A DNA stretch of 64,000 nt from positions 124,001 through 188,000 of the forward strand of contig CAZFQS010000005.1 of NCBI GenBank assembly GCA_964521285.1, written 5' to 3'. This document shows, in pieces, positions 8,653 through 17,243 of the stretch. The notes beneath the pieces are model-generated. The model was given only the letters and a program-made list of their open reading frames with translations, made no database searches and was not told the origin of the DNA. Positions within the stretch are counted from its first letter, which is position 1; each line of letters begins with the position of its first letter. A program made the translations under genes and the position numbers. This DNA is from G020354785 sp964521285. Lineage in GTDB: Bacteria; Bacteroidota; Bacteroidia; Bacteroidales; UBA10428.

Positions 8653-10059
8653 TCATACAATTTCCAGCAGTATAATATTTTCAATATGATGTGTATGAGG
8701 AAACATATCAACAGGTTGAATTTTTCTGATTTGGTATTTGTGGGCTAACAAATTTATATCTCTTGCCTGAGTTGCAGTATTACAACTTACATATACAATT
8801 TTCTCCGGTTTTAGCGATAATAAAATATCGATCACCTTGCCATGCATTCCGGATCTGGGTGGATCTGCAATAACTACGTCGGGATTACCTTTGTTCATTA
8901 CGAACTGGTTTGTAAGTATATCTATAACATCACCTGCTATAAATTCTGTATTTTTTATATTGTTTATTTTCGAATTTTCCTTTGCATCTTCTACTGCTTC
9001 AGGGATTGATTCTATTCCAATTACTTTTTGGCAGTGGTTTGATATAAAATTTGCTATTGGTCCGATTCCTGAATACAGATCGTAAACAATTTCTTTACCT
9101 CTCAAACCTGAGAAACTCAGGATAATTTTATATAATGTATAGGTCAATTCAGCATTGGGCTGGAAAAACGATTTGGGCCCTATTTTAAATTTAAGGTTCC
9201 CTACTTCTTCGGTTATATAATTTCTTCCTTTGTATAACCTTACAGACAGGTCATTAATTATATCATTACCTTTGGGATTAATAACATACATTATTGAGGT
9301 TATATCAGGGAACTGATGTGAAATATATCTGAGCAATCTTTCAATAACCTTTTTTTCTTCTTTATAAAATGAAAGAATAATCATCCATTCACCTGTTGTT
9401 GTATTCCTTATTATAAGGTTCCTTAAGAATCCCTGTTTCTTTTTATGATTGAAAAAGTCCAGGTTATTTTTTAAAGCATAGTCTCTGATAGTATTACGAA
9501 TTTTATTAGAAGGTTCTTCCTGGAGATAGCATTTTTTAATATCCAGAACCCTGTTGAACATTTCAGGGATGTGAAAGCCCAAAGCTTTCCTGGTTAAATT
9601 TTCTCCGGTCCCGCAGGCATCATTATCAGTAAACCAGCGATGGTCTGAAAAGGCATATTCCAGTTTATTCCTGTAGTTTATAAGTTTTTCAGACGGGATA
9701 ATAGTATTTATCTTTGGCAAGTCTATTTTACCAATTCTTTTAAGACTTTCTGCAACCTGTTTTTGTTTATATTTGAGTTGTTCCCCGTACGATAATTGCT
9801 GCCATTTGCATCCTCCACATACTCCGAAATATTCACAAAAAGGATTAATCCGCTTTGGGGAGAATTTATGAATTTTAACCGGATAACCTTCCAGATAATT
9901 TTTGTGTTTGCTTTTTATTTTTATATCTGCAACATCACCAGGGACTAAATTTGTGACAAAAACTACAAGTCCGTCAGACTTTGCAATTGCTTTCCCCTCA
10001 GCTCCAATATTCACTACCTTAAGCTTTTCAAGTACAGGGTATTCTATTTTTCGTTTCAA
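8653..10059 (-). CDS. rlmD: 23S rRNA (uracil-5-)-methyltransferase RlmD/RumA
   Basis: This SAM-dependent enzyme makes 5-methyluridine in 23S rRNA (position 1939 in E. coli numbering). The 468-aa protein has an N-terminal TRAM domain (to about 65) and the four cluster cysteines of RumA: Cys75, Cys81, Cys84 and Cys177. A SAM-binding Rossmann motif (VYDLYSGIGPI) follows, then DPPRSG and the catalytic Cys at about 426 in YVSCNTATQARD. All key residues are present. Some Bacteroidota members of this family may modify more than one uridine, so the exact target is inferred. It is divergent from the GWxTD gene and appears monocistronic. Confidence 0.93.
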   Translation of the reverse strand: MKRKIEYPVLEKLKVVNIGAEGKAIAKSDGLVVFVTNLVPGDVADIKIKSKHKNYLEGYPVKIHKFSPKRINPFCEYFGVCGGCKWQQLSYGEQLKYKQKQVAESLKRIGKIDLPKINTIIPSEKLINYRNKLEYAFSDHRWFTDNDACGTGENLTRKALGFHIPEMFNRVLDIKKCYLQEEPSNKIRNTIRDYALKNNLDFFNHKKKQGFLRNLIIRNTTTGEWMIILSFYKEEKKVIERLLRYISHQFPDITSIMYVINPKGNDIINDLSVRLYKGRNYITEEVGNLKFKIGPKSFFQPNAELTYTLYKIILSFSGLRGKEIVYDLYSGIGPIANFISNHCQKVIGIESIPEAVEDAKENSKINNIKNTEFIAGDVIDILTNQFVMNKGNPDVVIADPPRSGMHGKVIDILLSLKPEKIVYVSCNTATQARDINLLAHKYQIRKIQPVDMFPHTHHIENIILLEIV

Positions 10060-10264
10060 AGCTTATATACATTTAAACTAAAAAGCAAAATTACAAAAAT
10101 GAATGTCGTTTTAAAGATTATAATTACATTATGAAACAAATATTCCAATAATAAATGGATTTAATAGTTCAGGGATGTTTTAAGCGGGAATCTGAATTAT
10201 TTTAAAACAAAGAAAAAAAGTAACTTTACTCATAATTTCATACAGACTATAACAATTTTAAATT

Positions 10265-11545
10265 ATGTATATCTCCAGGTTAACGTATCAGTTTTTGTTT
10301 TTACTTTCATTTTTTATAATATCCTGCAAGGGCCCGCTAAGAATTACGGTTGACAGAAATTTTGCCAGTATGTACAATCCGGGAACCTCAAAATTACATC
10401 CTGAATATAATGTCTATCATGATTCAGACGATTCATCTGACTTGATTGTAAAGATTTTTCCGGTTGAACTGCTTTATGGACCGGGTAATAAAGAGGGAAC
10501 ATATATGGGGAAGGTAAGGATTGAATATATATTACAGGAAATTGGTGAAGATAATAAAAAAACGACAGCAGATAGCGGAAGGTCTGAATATACTTTTGAT
10601 CGTGAGGCTGTAGAGAAACGTTTTGTGAGCACAATACCTTTAAAAGCAGAGAAGGGAAAAATATACGAATTAAAGATTAAAGCCACAGATCTGGTGCGGA
10701 AAGATGAAAATCAGAGATTTCTAATGGTTGATAAAAGGTCTGAATTTTCACAGCAGAATTTTTTAGTAATGAATGGCAAGCAGAATATGCTTTATTTTGC
10801 TCCCTATATTGTAGGAAATAATACATTCACAATTAGATACAGAAATGATAATTATTCAGAGATTTATGTTTCCTATTATGGGCAGGAGAGTCCTCTGCCC
10901 AGACCGTCATTTTCTCCGGCAAGTGAAATCAAATTTTTTGAAATACCTGACAGCAACTGGATATTGCCTTTTAATAAGGGATTAAAATATGTACTCAAAT
11001 ATGAAGGATTATACCATTTTCAGCTGGATAGCACTATTGATGAAGGTCTTTCAATTTTTAACTTTGGGGAAAATTTTCCAAAAATAAAGAAACCAAAACA
11101 GTTAATTGGACCCCTGGCTTACCTTGCGACTTCAGCTGAATACGATGAGTTAAAAAAAGCAACCAATCAAAAACTTGCTTTCGATAATTTCTGGCTTAAT
11201 AAAACTGATAACATTGAGAAAGCAAGAGAATTAATCAGGATATACTATAACAGAGTCTATTTCGCCAATTATTATTTCACCTCGTTTAAACCGGGCTGGA
11301 AGACCGACAGGGGGATGGTTTATATAATATATGGGCCTCCTCAGGCTCTATACAGAAGTGATAATCAGGAAAAGTGGGTATATTACCGTAAAAGTTTTAC
11401 TTCATCCATAACCTTTACGTTTAATTATCAACCTTCTCCTTATGCAGTAAATAATTATATTTTACAGCGTTCTGATAGTCATGAATGGCATTGGAGAGAA
11501 GCCATAGATTCCTGGAGAAGAGGTAAGGTTTTTTTAACAGACTAG
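10265..11545 (+). CDS. GWxTD domain lipoprotein
   Basis: This is a 426-aa predicted lipoprotein (signal with FIISC, Cys near 21). Its long beta-rich N-terminal region ends in a GWxTD domain: the name-giving motif GWKTD is at 344-348, followed by RGMVYIIYGPP. That domain is typical of Bacteroidota and related phyla; its function is not established. The gene is followed after 35 bases by rlmB on the same strand, so the two may share a transcript. A TAACTTTA box about 50 bases upstream resembles the Bacteroidota -7 element with one mismatch. Confidence 0.85.
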   Translation: MYISRLTYQFLFLLSFFIISCKGPLRITVDRNFASMYNPGTSKLHPEYNVYHDSDDSSDLIVKIFPVELLYGPGNKEGTYMGKVRIEYILQEIGEDNKKTTADSGRSEYTFDREAVEKRFVSTIPLKAEKGKIYELKIKATDLVRKDENQRFLMVDKRSEFSQQNFLVMNGKQNMLYFAPYIVGNNTFTIRYRNDNYSEIYVSYYGQESPLPRPSFSPASEIKFFEIPDSNWILPFNKGLKYVLKYEGLYHFQLDSTIDEGLSIFNFGENFPKIKKPKQLIGPLAYLATSAEYDELKKATNQKLAFDNFWLNKTDNIEKARELIRIYYNRVYFANYYFTSFKPGWKTDRGMVYIIYGPPQALYRSDNQEKWVYYRKSFTSSITFTFNYQPSPYAVNNYILQRSDSHEWHWREAIDSWRRGKVFLTD

Positions 11546-11580
11546 GTAATTAGTAAAATAAAACTAATATCATTTAGCTG

Positions 11581-12333
11581 ATGTCAGAGAACAAGAATCA
11601 GTTCATATACGGAATACATTCAATATTTGAGGCGATACGTGCTGAAAAGAATTTTGAAAAAGTATTCATAAAAAAGGGATTTAAGAGTGATTTACTGGGA
11701 GAATTGTTTTCTTACCTGAAAGAAAATACTATCCCTTACCAGTATGTTCCTGTTGAAAAACTTAACAGGATTACAAGGAAGAATCATCAGGGAATTATTG
11801 CACTGGTATCTGAAATTGAGTATGTAAATATTGAAAAATTGATACCTTTAATATATGAAAAGGGAGAAGTCCCTTTTGTAGTAATTCTTGACAGAGTGAC
11901 TGATATCAGAAATTTTGGTGCTATTGCAAGAACAGCTGAATGTGCAGGTGTTAATGCAATAGTAATTCCAAATAAAGGAGCGGCTCAGGTTAACTCCGAT
12001 GCCATTAAAACATCCTCAGGAGCATTACATTCTATTGCAATATGCCGGACTTTCAATCTGGAAGAGACAATTAAATTTTTAAGGAATAGTGGATTACAGA
12101 TAGTCGCTGTTACTGAAAAAGCTGAAAATTTCTATTATGGTACGGATTTTACTTCTCCTGTTGCTTTGATACTGGGTGCTGAGGATAAAGGTATTAACAA
12201 AGACCTGCTAAAATCAACTGACAAATCAGTTAAAATTCCCATGTTCGGATCTGTGGAATCGCTTAATGTAAGTGTAGCTGCATCAGTTGTTATATACGAA
12301 GTTGTGAGGCAGAGAAAATATCCGGAAAACTAA
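11581..12333 (+). CDS. rlmB: 23S rRNA (guanosine-2'-O-)-methyltransferase RlmB (SpoU/TrmH family)
   Basis: This 250-aa SPOUT methylase transfers a methyl group from SAM to the 2'-O of a guanosine in 23S rRNA (G2251 in E. coli). The N-terminal substrate-binding domain (FIYGIHSIFEAIRA) is joined to the knotted catalytic domain. SpoU motif 1 is DRVTDIRNFGAIARTAE, motif 2 LILGAEDKGI, and motif 3 VESLNVSVAASVVIYE. Length and motifs match RlmB/TrmH-group-3 proteins well. Its stop codon overlaps the stop of the convergent Lrp-type gene by four bases, leaving no room for a separate terminator. Confidence 0.93.
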   Translation: MSENKNQFIYGIHSIFEAIRAEKNFEKVFIKKGFKSDLLGELFSYLKENTIPYQYVPVEKLNRITRKNHQGIIALVSEIEYVNIEKLIPLIYEKGEVPFVVILDRVTDIRNFGAIARTAECAGVNAIVIPNKGAAQVNSDAIKTSSGALHSIAICRTFNLEETIKFLRNSGLQIVAVTEKAENFYYGTDFTSPVALILGAEDKGINKDLLKSTDKSVKIPMFGSVESLNVSVAASVVIYEVVRQRKYPEN

Positions 12334-12806
12334 CTGTTTATCTCAATTACAGGTAATTGTCTGTTTACCAGAACGTCAAGCGATATAAAAGTCTCGGTTC
12401 TTGAAATCCCGTTTATTGCCTGTATTTTATCCGCTAAAATATCCTTAAGATGTTCATTATCTCTGGTATAGACCTTGATAAACATGGAGTACTGACCTGT
12501 TGTATAATGACACTGGATTATTTCGGGTATTTTTATTAATTTTTCTGATACATCCTTAAACAGGGAAGCATTTTCAAGAAAAATTCCTATGTAGGCGCAT
12601 GTATGGTAGCCTAATTTTTTTGGTTCCAGAATAAACTGTGATCCGGATATTACCCCTAATCTTATAAGTCTCTGTACCCTCTGGTGAATTGCTGCGCCTG
12701 AAACATTGCACTCACGGGCAACCTCCAGAAATGGTGTACGGGCATCCTTTGTAAGAATTGATAGTATTTTTCTGTCAAGACTATCAATTTGTATGTATTT
12801 ACTCAT
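12330..12806 (-). CDS. Lrp/AsnC family transcriptional regulator
   Basis: This 158-aa regulator has an N-terminal winged helix-turn-helix (LDRKILSILTKDARTPFLEVAREC...VSGAAIHQRVQRL, residues 9-50) and a C-terminal RAM effector domain (about 70-150). It is divergent from an asparagine synthetase gene, which in turn is followed by asnA. In E. coli, AsnC is likewise divergent from asnA, controls it and senses asparagine. By position this protein is the likely asparagine-responsive controller of the synthetase genes; the effector is inferred. A TATATTTG box on its own strand (12836-12843) may be its -7 element, about 30 bases upstream of the start. Confidence 0.93.
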   Translation of the reverse strand: MSKYIQIDSLDRKILSILTKDARTPFLEVARECNVSGAAIHQRVQRLIRLGVISGSQFILEPKKLGYHTCAYIGIFLENASLFKDVSEKLIKIPEIIQCHYTTGQYSMFIKVYTRDNEHLKDILADKIQAINGISRTETFISLDVLVNRQLPVIEINS

Positions 12807-12904
12807 AATATATTACGATTTATTATAATTTAATACAAATATAGTTAAATTATTGTTAAATTATAAATAAAAATGAAATAAATATAACAAATTAAATAAA
12901 AAAT

Positions 12905-12934
12905 TTGTATAATAATTACATATAAGTATATTTG
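12905..12934 (+). promoter_or_regulatory. Bacteroidota-type promoter for the archaeal-type asparagine synthetase gene
   Basis: TTG at 12905-12907, a 19-bp spacer, then TATATTTG at 12927-12934 match the Bacteroidota primary sigma consensus (-33 TTG, -7 TAnnTTTG). Transcription would start near 12940, about 65 bases before the ATG. The 200-bp intergenic space is extremely AT-rich with a repeated GTTAAATTA at about 12844-12862, a possible site for the divergent Lrp-type regulator. Confidence 0.65.
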
Positions 12935-13005
12935 CATTTAATTTAATTACAAAATGAAACAATATTAAGTAAAATTATTATTAATTGTAAATATAAGATT
13001 TAATT

Positions 13006-13959
13006 ATGGAAACAACAGCGCAGATTTCTTCATTAATTGGTAAAGCATTAAAGCATTTGCAAAGAGATGAATTACCGGCAATCCTGAAAATTCAGGGTGG
13101 TATAATTAGGGCAGTTCATGAGTTTATGGAATCAAAGGGAGTAATTCATGTCAATCCAATAATAACTTCTCCCGTAACAGATCCATTAAGTCATGATGTT
13201 ACAGAGGCTGATTTCTTATATGCAGATCAGAAATTCTCCCTGATGAAAAGTATGATTTTGCATAAACAACTTCTGCTTACGCATCCTCATATTGATTCAA
13301 TATATATAGTATCGCCCAATGTAAGACTTGAGGGCCCTGAAAGAAAGGAAACAGGGAGGCACTTATTTGAGTTTACCCAGGTAGATTATGAATTTAAAGG
13401 TAAGACAATGGATTTCGTAATAAAATTTACCGAGGAAATGGTTGCATATATTTTCTCTCAGCTTAATTCAAGGTACGGGGATTTGATTATTCATTTCAGA
13501 GGGGAATTATTAAAAGTTCCTGAAACAGGATGGCCACGATATTCGACTCATGAATTAATAAAAAAGTTTGGTGATAAGTGGGAAAAAGAATCATCACTTG
13601 CTGCTGATGGCCCTTATTGGGTAACAGATCATGACAGAGAATTTTATGACAGGGAAGACGAAAAAAATAAAGGCCATTTCCTTAACTATGATATAATGTG
13701 GCCCGAAGGATATACCGAAGGATTATCAGGTGCAGAAAGAGAAGATGAATATCAGCAGATCGTTTACAGAATGAAAAGATCCGGCACTGATCCGGATGGC
13801 TACAAGCAATATCTTGAGGTTGCTGAAGCCGGCCTCATACCAAAGACAGCAGGCGCAGGTATAGGCGTAGAAAGATTAACCAGGTACATAACAAGGAGAA
13901 AAGATATTAACGAAGTCTCTCCGTTTAGCAGAAAACCTTATGATACTATACCGTTTTAA
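13006..13959 (+). CDS. Archaeal-type asparagine synthetase (class II aaRS-like, AS-AR family)
   Basis: This 317-aa protein is a class II Asp/Asn-tRNA-synthetase catalytic core without an anticodon-binding domain. It matches the Pyrococcus-type asparagine synthetase (AS-AR), which makes asparagine from aspartate, ammonia and ATP. Matching stretches include ITSPVTDPL (53-61), SMILHKQL (82-89), SPNVRLEG (103-110) and FEFTQVDYE (121-129, motif 2). NYDIMWPEGYTEGLSGAERE and motif 3 GAGIGVERL (283-291) also match. No N-terminal OB fold precedes the core. It lies between a divergent Lrp/AsnC regulator and asnA, which supports a biosynthetic rather than tRNA role. The alternative, a solitary synthetase paralogue with another target, is less likely. 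Confidence 0.8.
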   Translation: METTAQISSLIGKALKHLQRDELPAILKIQGGIIRAVHEFMESKGVIHVNPIITSPVTDPLSHDVTEADFLYADQKFSLMKSMILHKQLLLTHPHIDSIYIVSPNVRLEGPERKETGRHLFEFTQVDYEFKGKTMDFVIKFTEEMVAYIFSQLNSRYGDLIIHFRGELLKVPETGWPRYSTHELIKKFGDKWEKESSLAADGPYWVTDHDREFYDREDEKNKGHFLNYDIMWPEGYTEGLSGAEREDEYQQIVYRMKRSGTDPDGYKQYLEVAEAGLIPKTAGAGIGVERLTRYITRRKDINEVSPFSRKPYDTIPF

Positions 13960-14102
13960 TATCAATTAACGTAATCGAAATCTTTCTCATTATGTCATTA
14001 GTAATTGTTAATTTCCTTTATATTATTTTAAGATAATCCTGTATGTTATTTGATTATATATGTTTTTAATTTATAATACTTAAAAGGAATTTTATTATAC
14101 TA

Positions 14103-14132
14103 TTGTTAAATATTTTTTTTTATTTATGTTTG
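14103..14132 (+). promoter_or_regulatory. Bacteroidota-type promoter for asnA
   Basis: TTG at 14103-14105, a 19-bp spacer, and TATGTTTG at 14125-14132. The start point would be near 14139, leaving a leader of about 20-25 bases before the asnA ATG. This suggests asnA can be expressed separately from the upstream synthetase gene despite the same orientation. Confidence 0.65.
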
Positions 14133-14161
14133 AAGTTAAATATACTAAACATTTATAATTT

Positions 14162-15202
14162 ATGATAAAAAATATTTATATTCCGGATGATTACAAACCC
14201 TTGCTTGATTTAAAACAAACCGAAAAAGCAATACTGCTTGTTAAAGACATTTTCCAGCAAAATCTTTCGTCAGAATTACGACTTCGAAGAGTTACGGCAC
14301 CACTTTTTATATTAAAAGGCACTGGTATAAATGATGACCTGAATGGTATTGAACGTAAAGTTGCGTTCGAAATTAAAGATATGAACGGTGCAGTAGCTGA
14401 AGTTGTTAATTCTTTGGCTAAATGGAAAAGAATGGCTCTTGCAGACTATGATATTAAAGAAGGCTATGGTATTTATACTGATATGAATGCTATACGTCCT
14501 GATGAATATTTAGATAATCTTCATTCTTTATATGTTGATCAATGGGACTGGGAAAGAGTTATGAAAGAAGAAGAAAGAAGCCTTGATTTCTTAAAATTTA
14601 TTGTAATAAAATTATATGAAGTAATAAAAAGAACTGAATTTGTCATATATGAGCACTATAACCAGATTGAGCCACTATTACCTGACAAAATAGCTTTCAT
14701 TCATTCCGAGGAATTACAGGCTGAATATCCAAAATTATCGCCAAGAGAAAGAGAAACAGAAGCAGTAAAAAAATATGGTGCGGTATTCGTAATTGGTATT
14801 GGTGCTACACTGGCCGATGGCAAACCTCACGATGGAAGAGCCCCTGATTACGATGACTGGATTACTCCCACACATAAAGGTTATAAAGGGCTCAATGGTG
14901 ATATAATTCTATGGAATCCTATACTGAAAACTGCATTTGAAATTTCTTCAATGGGCATCAGAGTTAACAGGGAGACTTTACTTAAGCAACTTGAAATAAC
15001 AGGAACTCTTGAAAGAAAAAACCTTATGTTTCATAAAAAACTGCTATCTGGGGAATTACCACTTTGTATCGGGGGCGGACTTGGCCAATCAAGAATCTGC
15101 ATGTTTTACTTAAGAAAAGCACATATTGGGGAGATTCAGGCAAGTGTCTGGCCACAGGAAATGATTGACGAATGCAGAAAAAATAATATACTGCTGGTTT
15201 AA
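14162..15202 (+). CDS. asnA: Aspartate--ammonia ligase AsnA
   Basis: AsnA makes asparagine from aspartate and ammonia with ATP going to AMP. The 346-aa product is slightly longer than E. coli AsnA (330 aa). It shows the family pattern from the N-terminus (LRLRRVTAPLFILKGTGINDDLNGIERKV) through DWERVM, HDGRAPDYDDW and the C-terminal GGGLGQSRICMFYLRKAHIGEIQASVWP. AsnA has a class II synthetase fold, so it and the upstream AS-AR-like enzyme are two separate descendants of that fold catalysing the same net reaction. It has its own promoter and a terminator downstream. The amtB-P-II pair follows, so the cluster gathers ammonium uptake, sensing and assimilation. Confidence 0.97.
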   Translation: MIKNIYIPDDYKPLLDLKQTEKAILLVKDIFQQNLSSELRLRRVTAPLFILKGTGINDDLNGIERKVAFEIKDMNGAVAEVVNSLAKWKRMALADYDIKEGYGIYTDMNAIRPDEYLDNLHSLYVDQWDWERVMKEEERSLDFLKFIVIKLYEVIKRTEFVIYEHYNQIEPLLPDKIAFIHSEELQAEYPKLSPRERETEAVKKYGAVFVIGIGATLADGKPHDGRAPDYDDWITPTHKGYKGLNGDIILWNPILKTAFEISSMGIRVNRETLLKQLEITGTLERKNLMFHKKLLSGELPLCIGGGLGQSRICMFYLRKAHIGEIQASVWPQEMIDECRKNNILLV

Positions 15203-15256
15203 TCTATCGGAATTTCACATTTATTTGTTGATATATTACGAGTTATTTTATTTATA

Positions 15257-15290
15257 TCACCTGTTCAATTTTGGACAGGTGATTTTGTTT
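15257..15290 (+). terminator. Rho-independent terminator of asnA
   Basis: TCACCTGT (15257-15264) pairs with ACAGGTGA (15275-15282), followed by TTTTGTTTT. It lies 55 bases past the asnA stop and separates asnA from the amtB promoter. Confidence 0.8.
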
Positions 15291-15394
15291 TATATTACTC
15301 ATGTTAAATAGGGGTAATAATATAATAAAATATATAAAATATAAATTAAACTATAATAATAATAGGGTACTAAATTAAAAATATATAAAATAAT

Positions 15395-15424
15395 TTGTAT
15401 ATACCATCAAAAAATATACCTTTG
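15395..15424 (+). promoter_or_regulatory. Bacteroidota-type promoter for amtB
   Basis: TTG at 15395-15397, a 19-bp spacer, and TACCTTTG at 15417-15424. Transcription would begin near 15431, about 44 bases before the chosen amtB ATG. The spacing is identical to the promoters of both asparagine synthetase genes. Confidence 0.7.
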
Positions 15425-15474
15425 TTAACAATAAACTAATTTTTTGTTTTATTTTGATTATAATTACTAAACCT

Positions 15475-16815
15475 ATGAAAATGGAAGTATTTAAAAAAAG
15501 AACTTTGCTGATTACTATAGTATTACTGTTGATTTTTACAGGTAATGCCCTGGCTTCGGATGGCAATGGTGTTGATACAGGAATTACTGCATGGATGCTG
15601 ACTTCTACAGCTCTGGTTCTTTTGATGGTGCCCGGACTGGCGATGTTTTACGGGGGTCTGGTAAGGACAAAAAACGTTCTGGGTACTATGATGCATAGTT
15701 TTTCTGCCATGGGTATAATGACAGTACTTTGGATTATCTTCGGTTATGGTATGTGTTTTGGACCAAATGCCCTTGGAGGCTGGTTCGGATGGAGCAATAA
15801 CCTGTTATTTCTTAAAGGAATTGACACTGAAGTAAATAATGGAGTGCCTGATTATGTTTTTTCCATGTTTCAGGGGAAATTCGCAATTATTACTCCGGCT
15901 TTAATCGCAGGTGCCTTTGCAGAAAGAGTGACCTTTAAAGGTTATGCAGTTTTTATTGCGCTGTGGGGTATAATGGTATATAATCCCCTTTGTCACTGGG
16001 TATGGGCAGAAGATGGATTTTTATTTAATATGGGAGCAAACGGGGCAATTGATTTTGCCGGAGGGACAGTAGTACATATTTCCGCAGGTATCAGCGGATT
16101 AGTTGCCGCCATATATTTAGGTGCCAGACGTGGTTATCCTAAAACCTCGATGCCTCCGAGTAACCTTGTACTGACCATGATTGGCGCTGGTCTTCTCTGG
16201 GTTGGATGGTTTGGATTTAATGCAGGAAGCAGCGTAAACAGCGGTCTGGATACTGCACAGGCATTAACAGCAACTCAGGCTGCAGCAGCTGCCGGAGCTA
16301 TTACCTGGATGATAATTGAAAGTATTCATCAGGGTAAAGCAACAGCATTGGGTTTTGCCAGCGGGATATTAGCAGGATTAGTAGCAGTAACACCAGCTGC
16401 AGGTGTTGTTCAGCCATACGGGGCATTAGCTTTGGGAGTAATTGCCTCAGGTCTGTGTTATATTGCCATATCGTTAAAAAATAAACTGGGATATGATGAT
16501 AGTCTGGATGCATTTGGAGTTCATGGAATCGGGGGAATTACAGGGGCAATTATATTGGCTTTTTTTATAAGAAAAAGCTGGATGAATGAGGCTGCATCAC
16601 TGACTGAAGGAGGTACGTGGACAGTTGCACAGCAGCTGGGGGTTCAGGTTACAGCAGTTTTAATATCTATAATCTATGCAGCTGTATTAACTTTAATACT
16701 GATGGTATTAGTAGATAAAATTATCGGATTCAGATCTCCAGCGAAGAATGAGATGCAGGGACTGGATGCTTCATATCATGGAGAGCACGGGTATGGAATG
16801 TTAAATGCAAGCTAA
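15475..16815 (+). CDS. amtB: Ammonium transporter Amt
   Basis: This is an inner-membrane ammonium channel of the Amt/MEP/Rh family. From ATG at 15475 it is 446 aa, with a cleavable signal (after NALA, about residue 28) and eleven predicted helices. Family marks are FYGGLVRTKNVLGTMMHS, the first pore His in YNPLCHWVWAE, DFAGGTVVHISAG, VGWFGFNAGS and the second pore His in DAFGVHGIGG. The cytoplasmic C-terminal tail KIIGFR...GLDASYHGEHGYG, which couples to P-II proteins, is intact. A TTG 21 bases upstream is in frame but gives a poorer signal peptide. The P-II gene lies 77 bases downstream, the classic amtB-glnK pairing. Confidence 0.96.
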   Translation: MKMEVFKKRTLLITIVLLLIFTGNALASDGNGVDTGITAWMLTSTALVLLMVPGLAMFYGGLVRTKNVLGTMMHSFSAMGIMTVLWIIFGYGMCFGPNALGGWFGWSNNLLFLKGIDTEVNNGVPDYVFSMFQGKFAIITPALIAGAFAERVTFKGYAVFIALWGIMVYNPLCHWVWAEDGFLFNMGANGAIDFAGGTVVHISAGISGLVAAIYLGARRGYPKTSMPPSNLVLTMIGAGLLWVGWFGFNAGSSVNSGLDTAQALTATQAAAAAGAITWMIIESIHQGKATALGFASGILAGLVAVTPAAGVVQPYGALALGVIASGLCYIAISLKNKLGYDDSLDAFGVHGIGGITGAIILAFFIRKSWMNEAASLTEGGTWTVAQQLGVQVTAVLISIIYAAVLTLILMVLVDKIIGFRSPAKNEMQGLDASYHGEHGYGMLNAS

Positions 16816-16892
16816 TGTCAGATCTCCATTCTCAGGCTGCCATATTTAAATATATAATTTAAAGTAAGTAAGAACAAAATATTTATATAATC

Positions 16893-17237
16893 ATGAAATT
16901 AATAACAGCTATAATAAGAGACACTAAACTTGATGAAGTACGGGAAGCCCTGATTGAAAATGAGATTACGCGAATTACGGTTATAAGGGTATCAGGTCAC
17001 GGCCAGCAAACACGTGAACAAATATACAGGGGAAAAAAAATTGTGCCGGGGCTTATTCCAAAAGTTAAGCTGGAAATCGCAGTTAATGATGCTTTTGTTG
17101 ACATTACCGTGAATACTATTATTAATTCAGCAAGAACTAACAAAGATGGAGAGGTTGGAGATGGAAAGATATTTATTACTCCGCTGGAGGAATGTATCAG
17201 AATACGTACAGGTGAAAGAGGAGGTAAAGCGATTTAA
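16893..17237 (+). CDS. P-II family nitrogen regulatory protein
   Basis: This 114-aa trimeric signal protein probably plugs the Amt channel or relays nitrogen status. The core matches the family (MKLITAIIRDTKLDEVREAL, LIPKVKLEIAVND, GDGKIFITPLEECIRIRTGERG), with the nucleotide-contacting Arg pair in IRIRTGE. The T-loop is GHGQQTREQIYRGKKI, one residue shorter than in E. coli GlnB. Tyr46 corresponds to Tyr45 here, but the uridylylated Tyr51 is replaced by Ile50. Control by GlnD-type uridylylation at that site is therefore excluded; regulation would rest on ATP/ADP/2-oxoglutarate binding alone. It could be called GlnK by its linkage to amt. Confidence 0.94.
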   Translation: MKLITAIIRDTKLDEVREALIENEITRITVIRVSGHGQQTREQIYRGKKIVPGLIPKVKLEIAVNDAFVDITVNTIINSARTNKDGEVGDGKIFITPLEECIRIRTGERGGKAI

Positions 17238-17243
17238 GATTAG

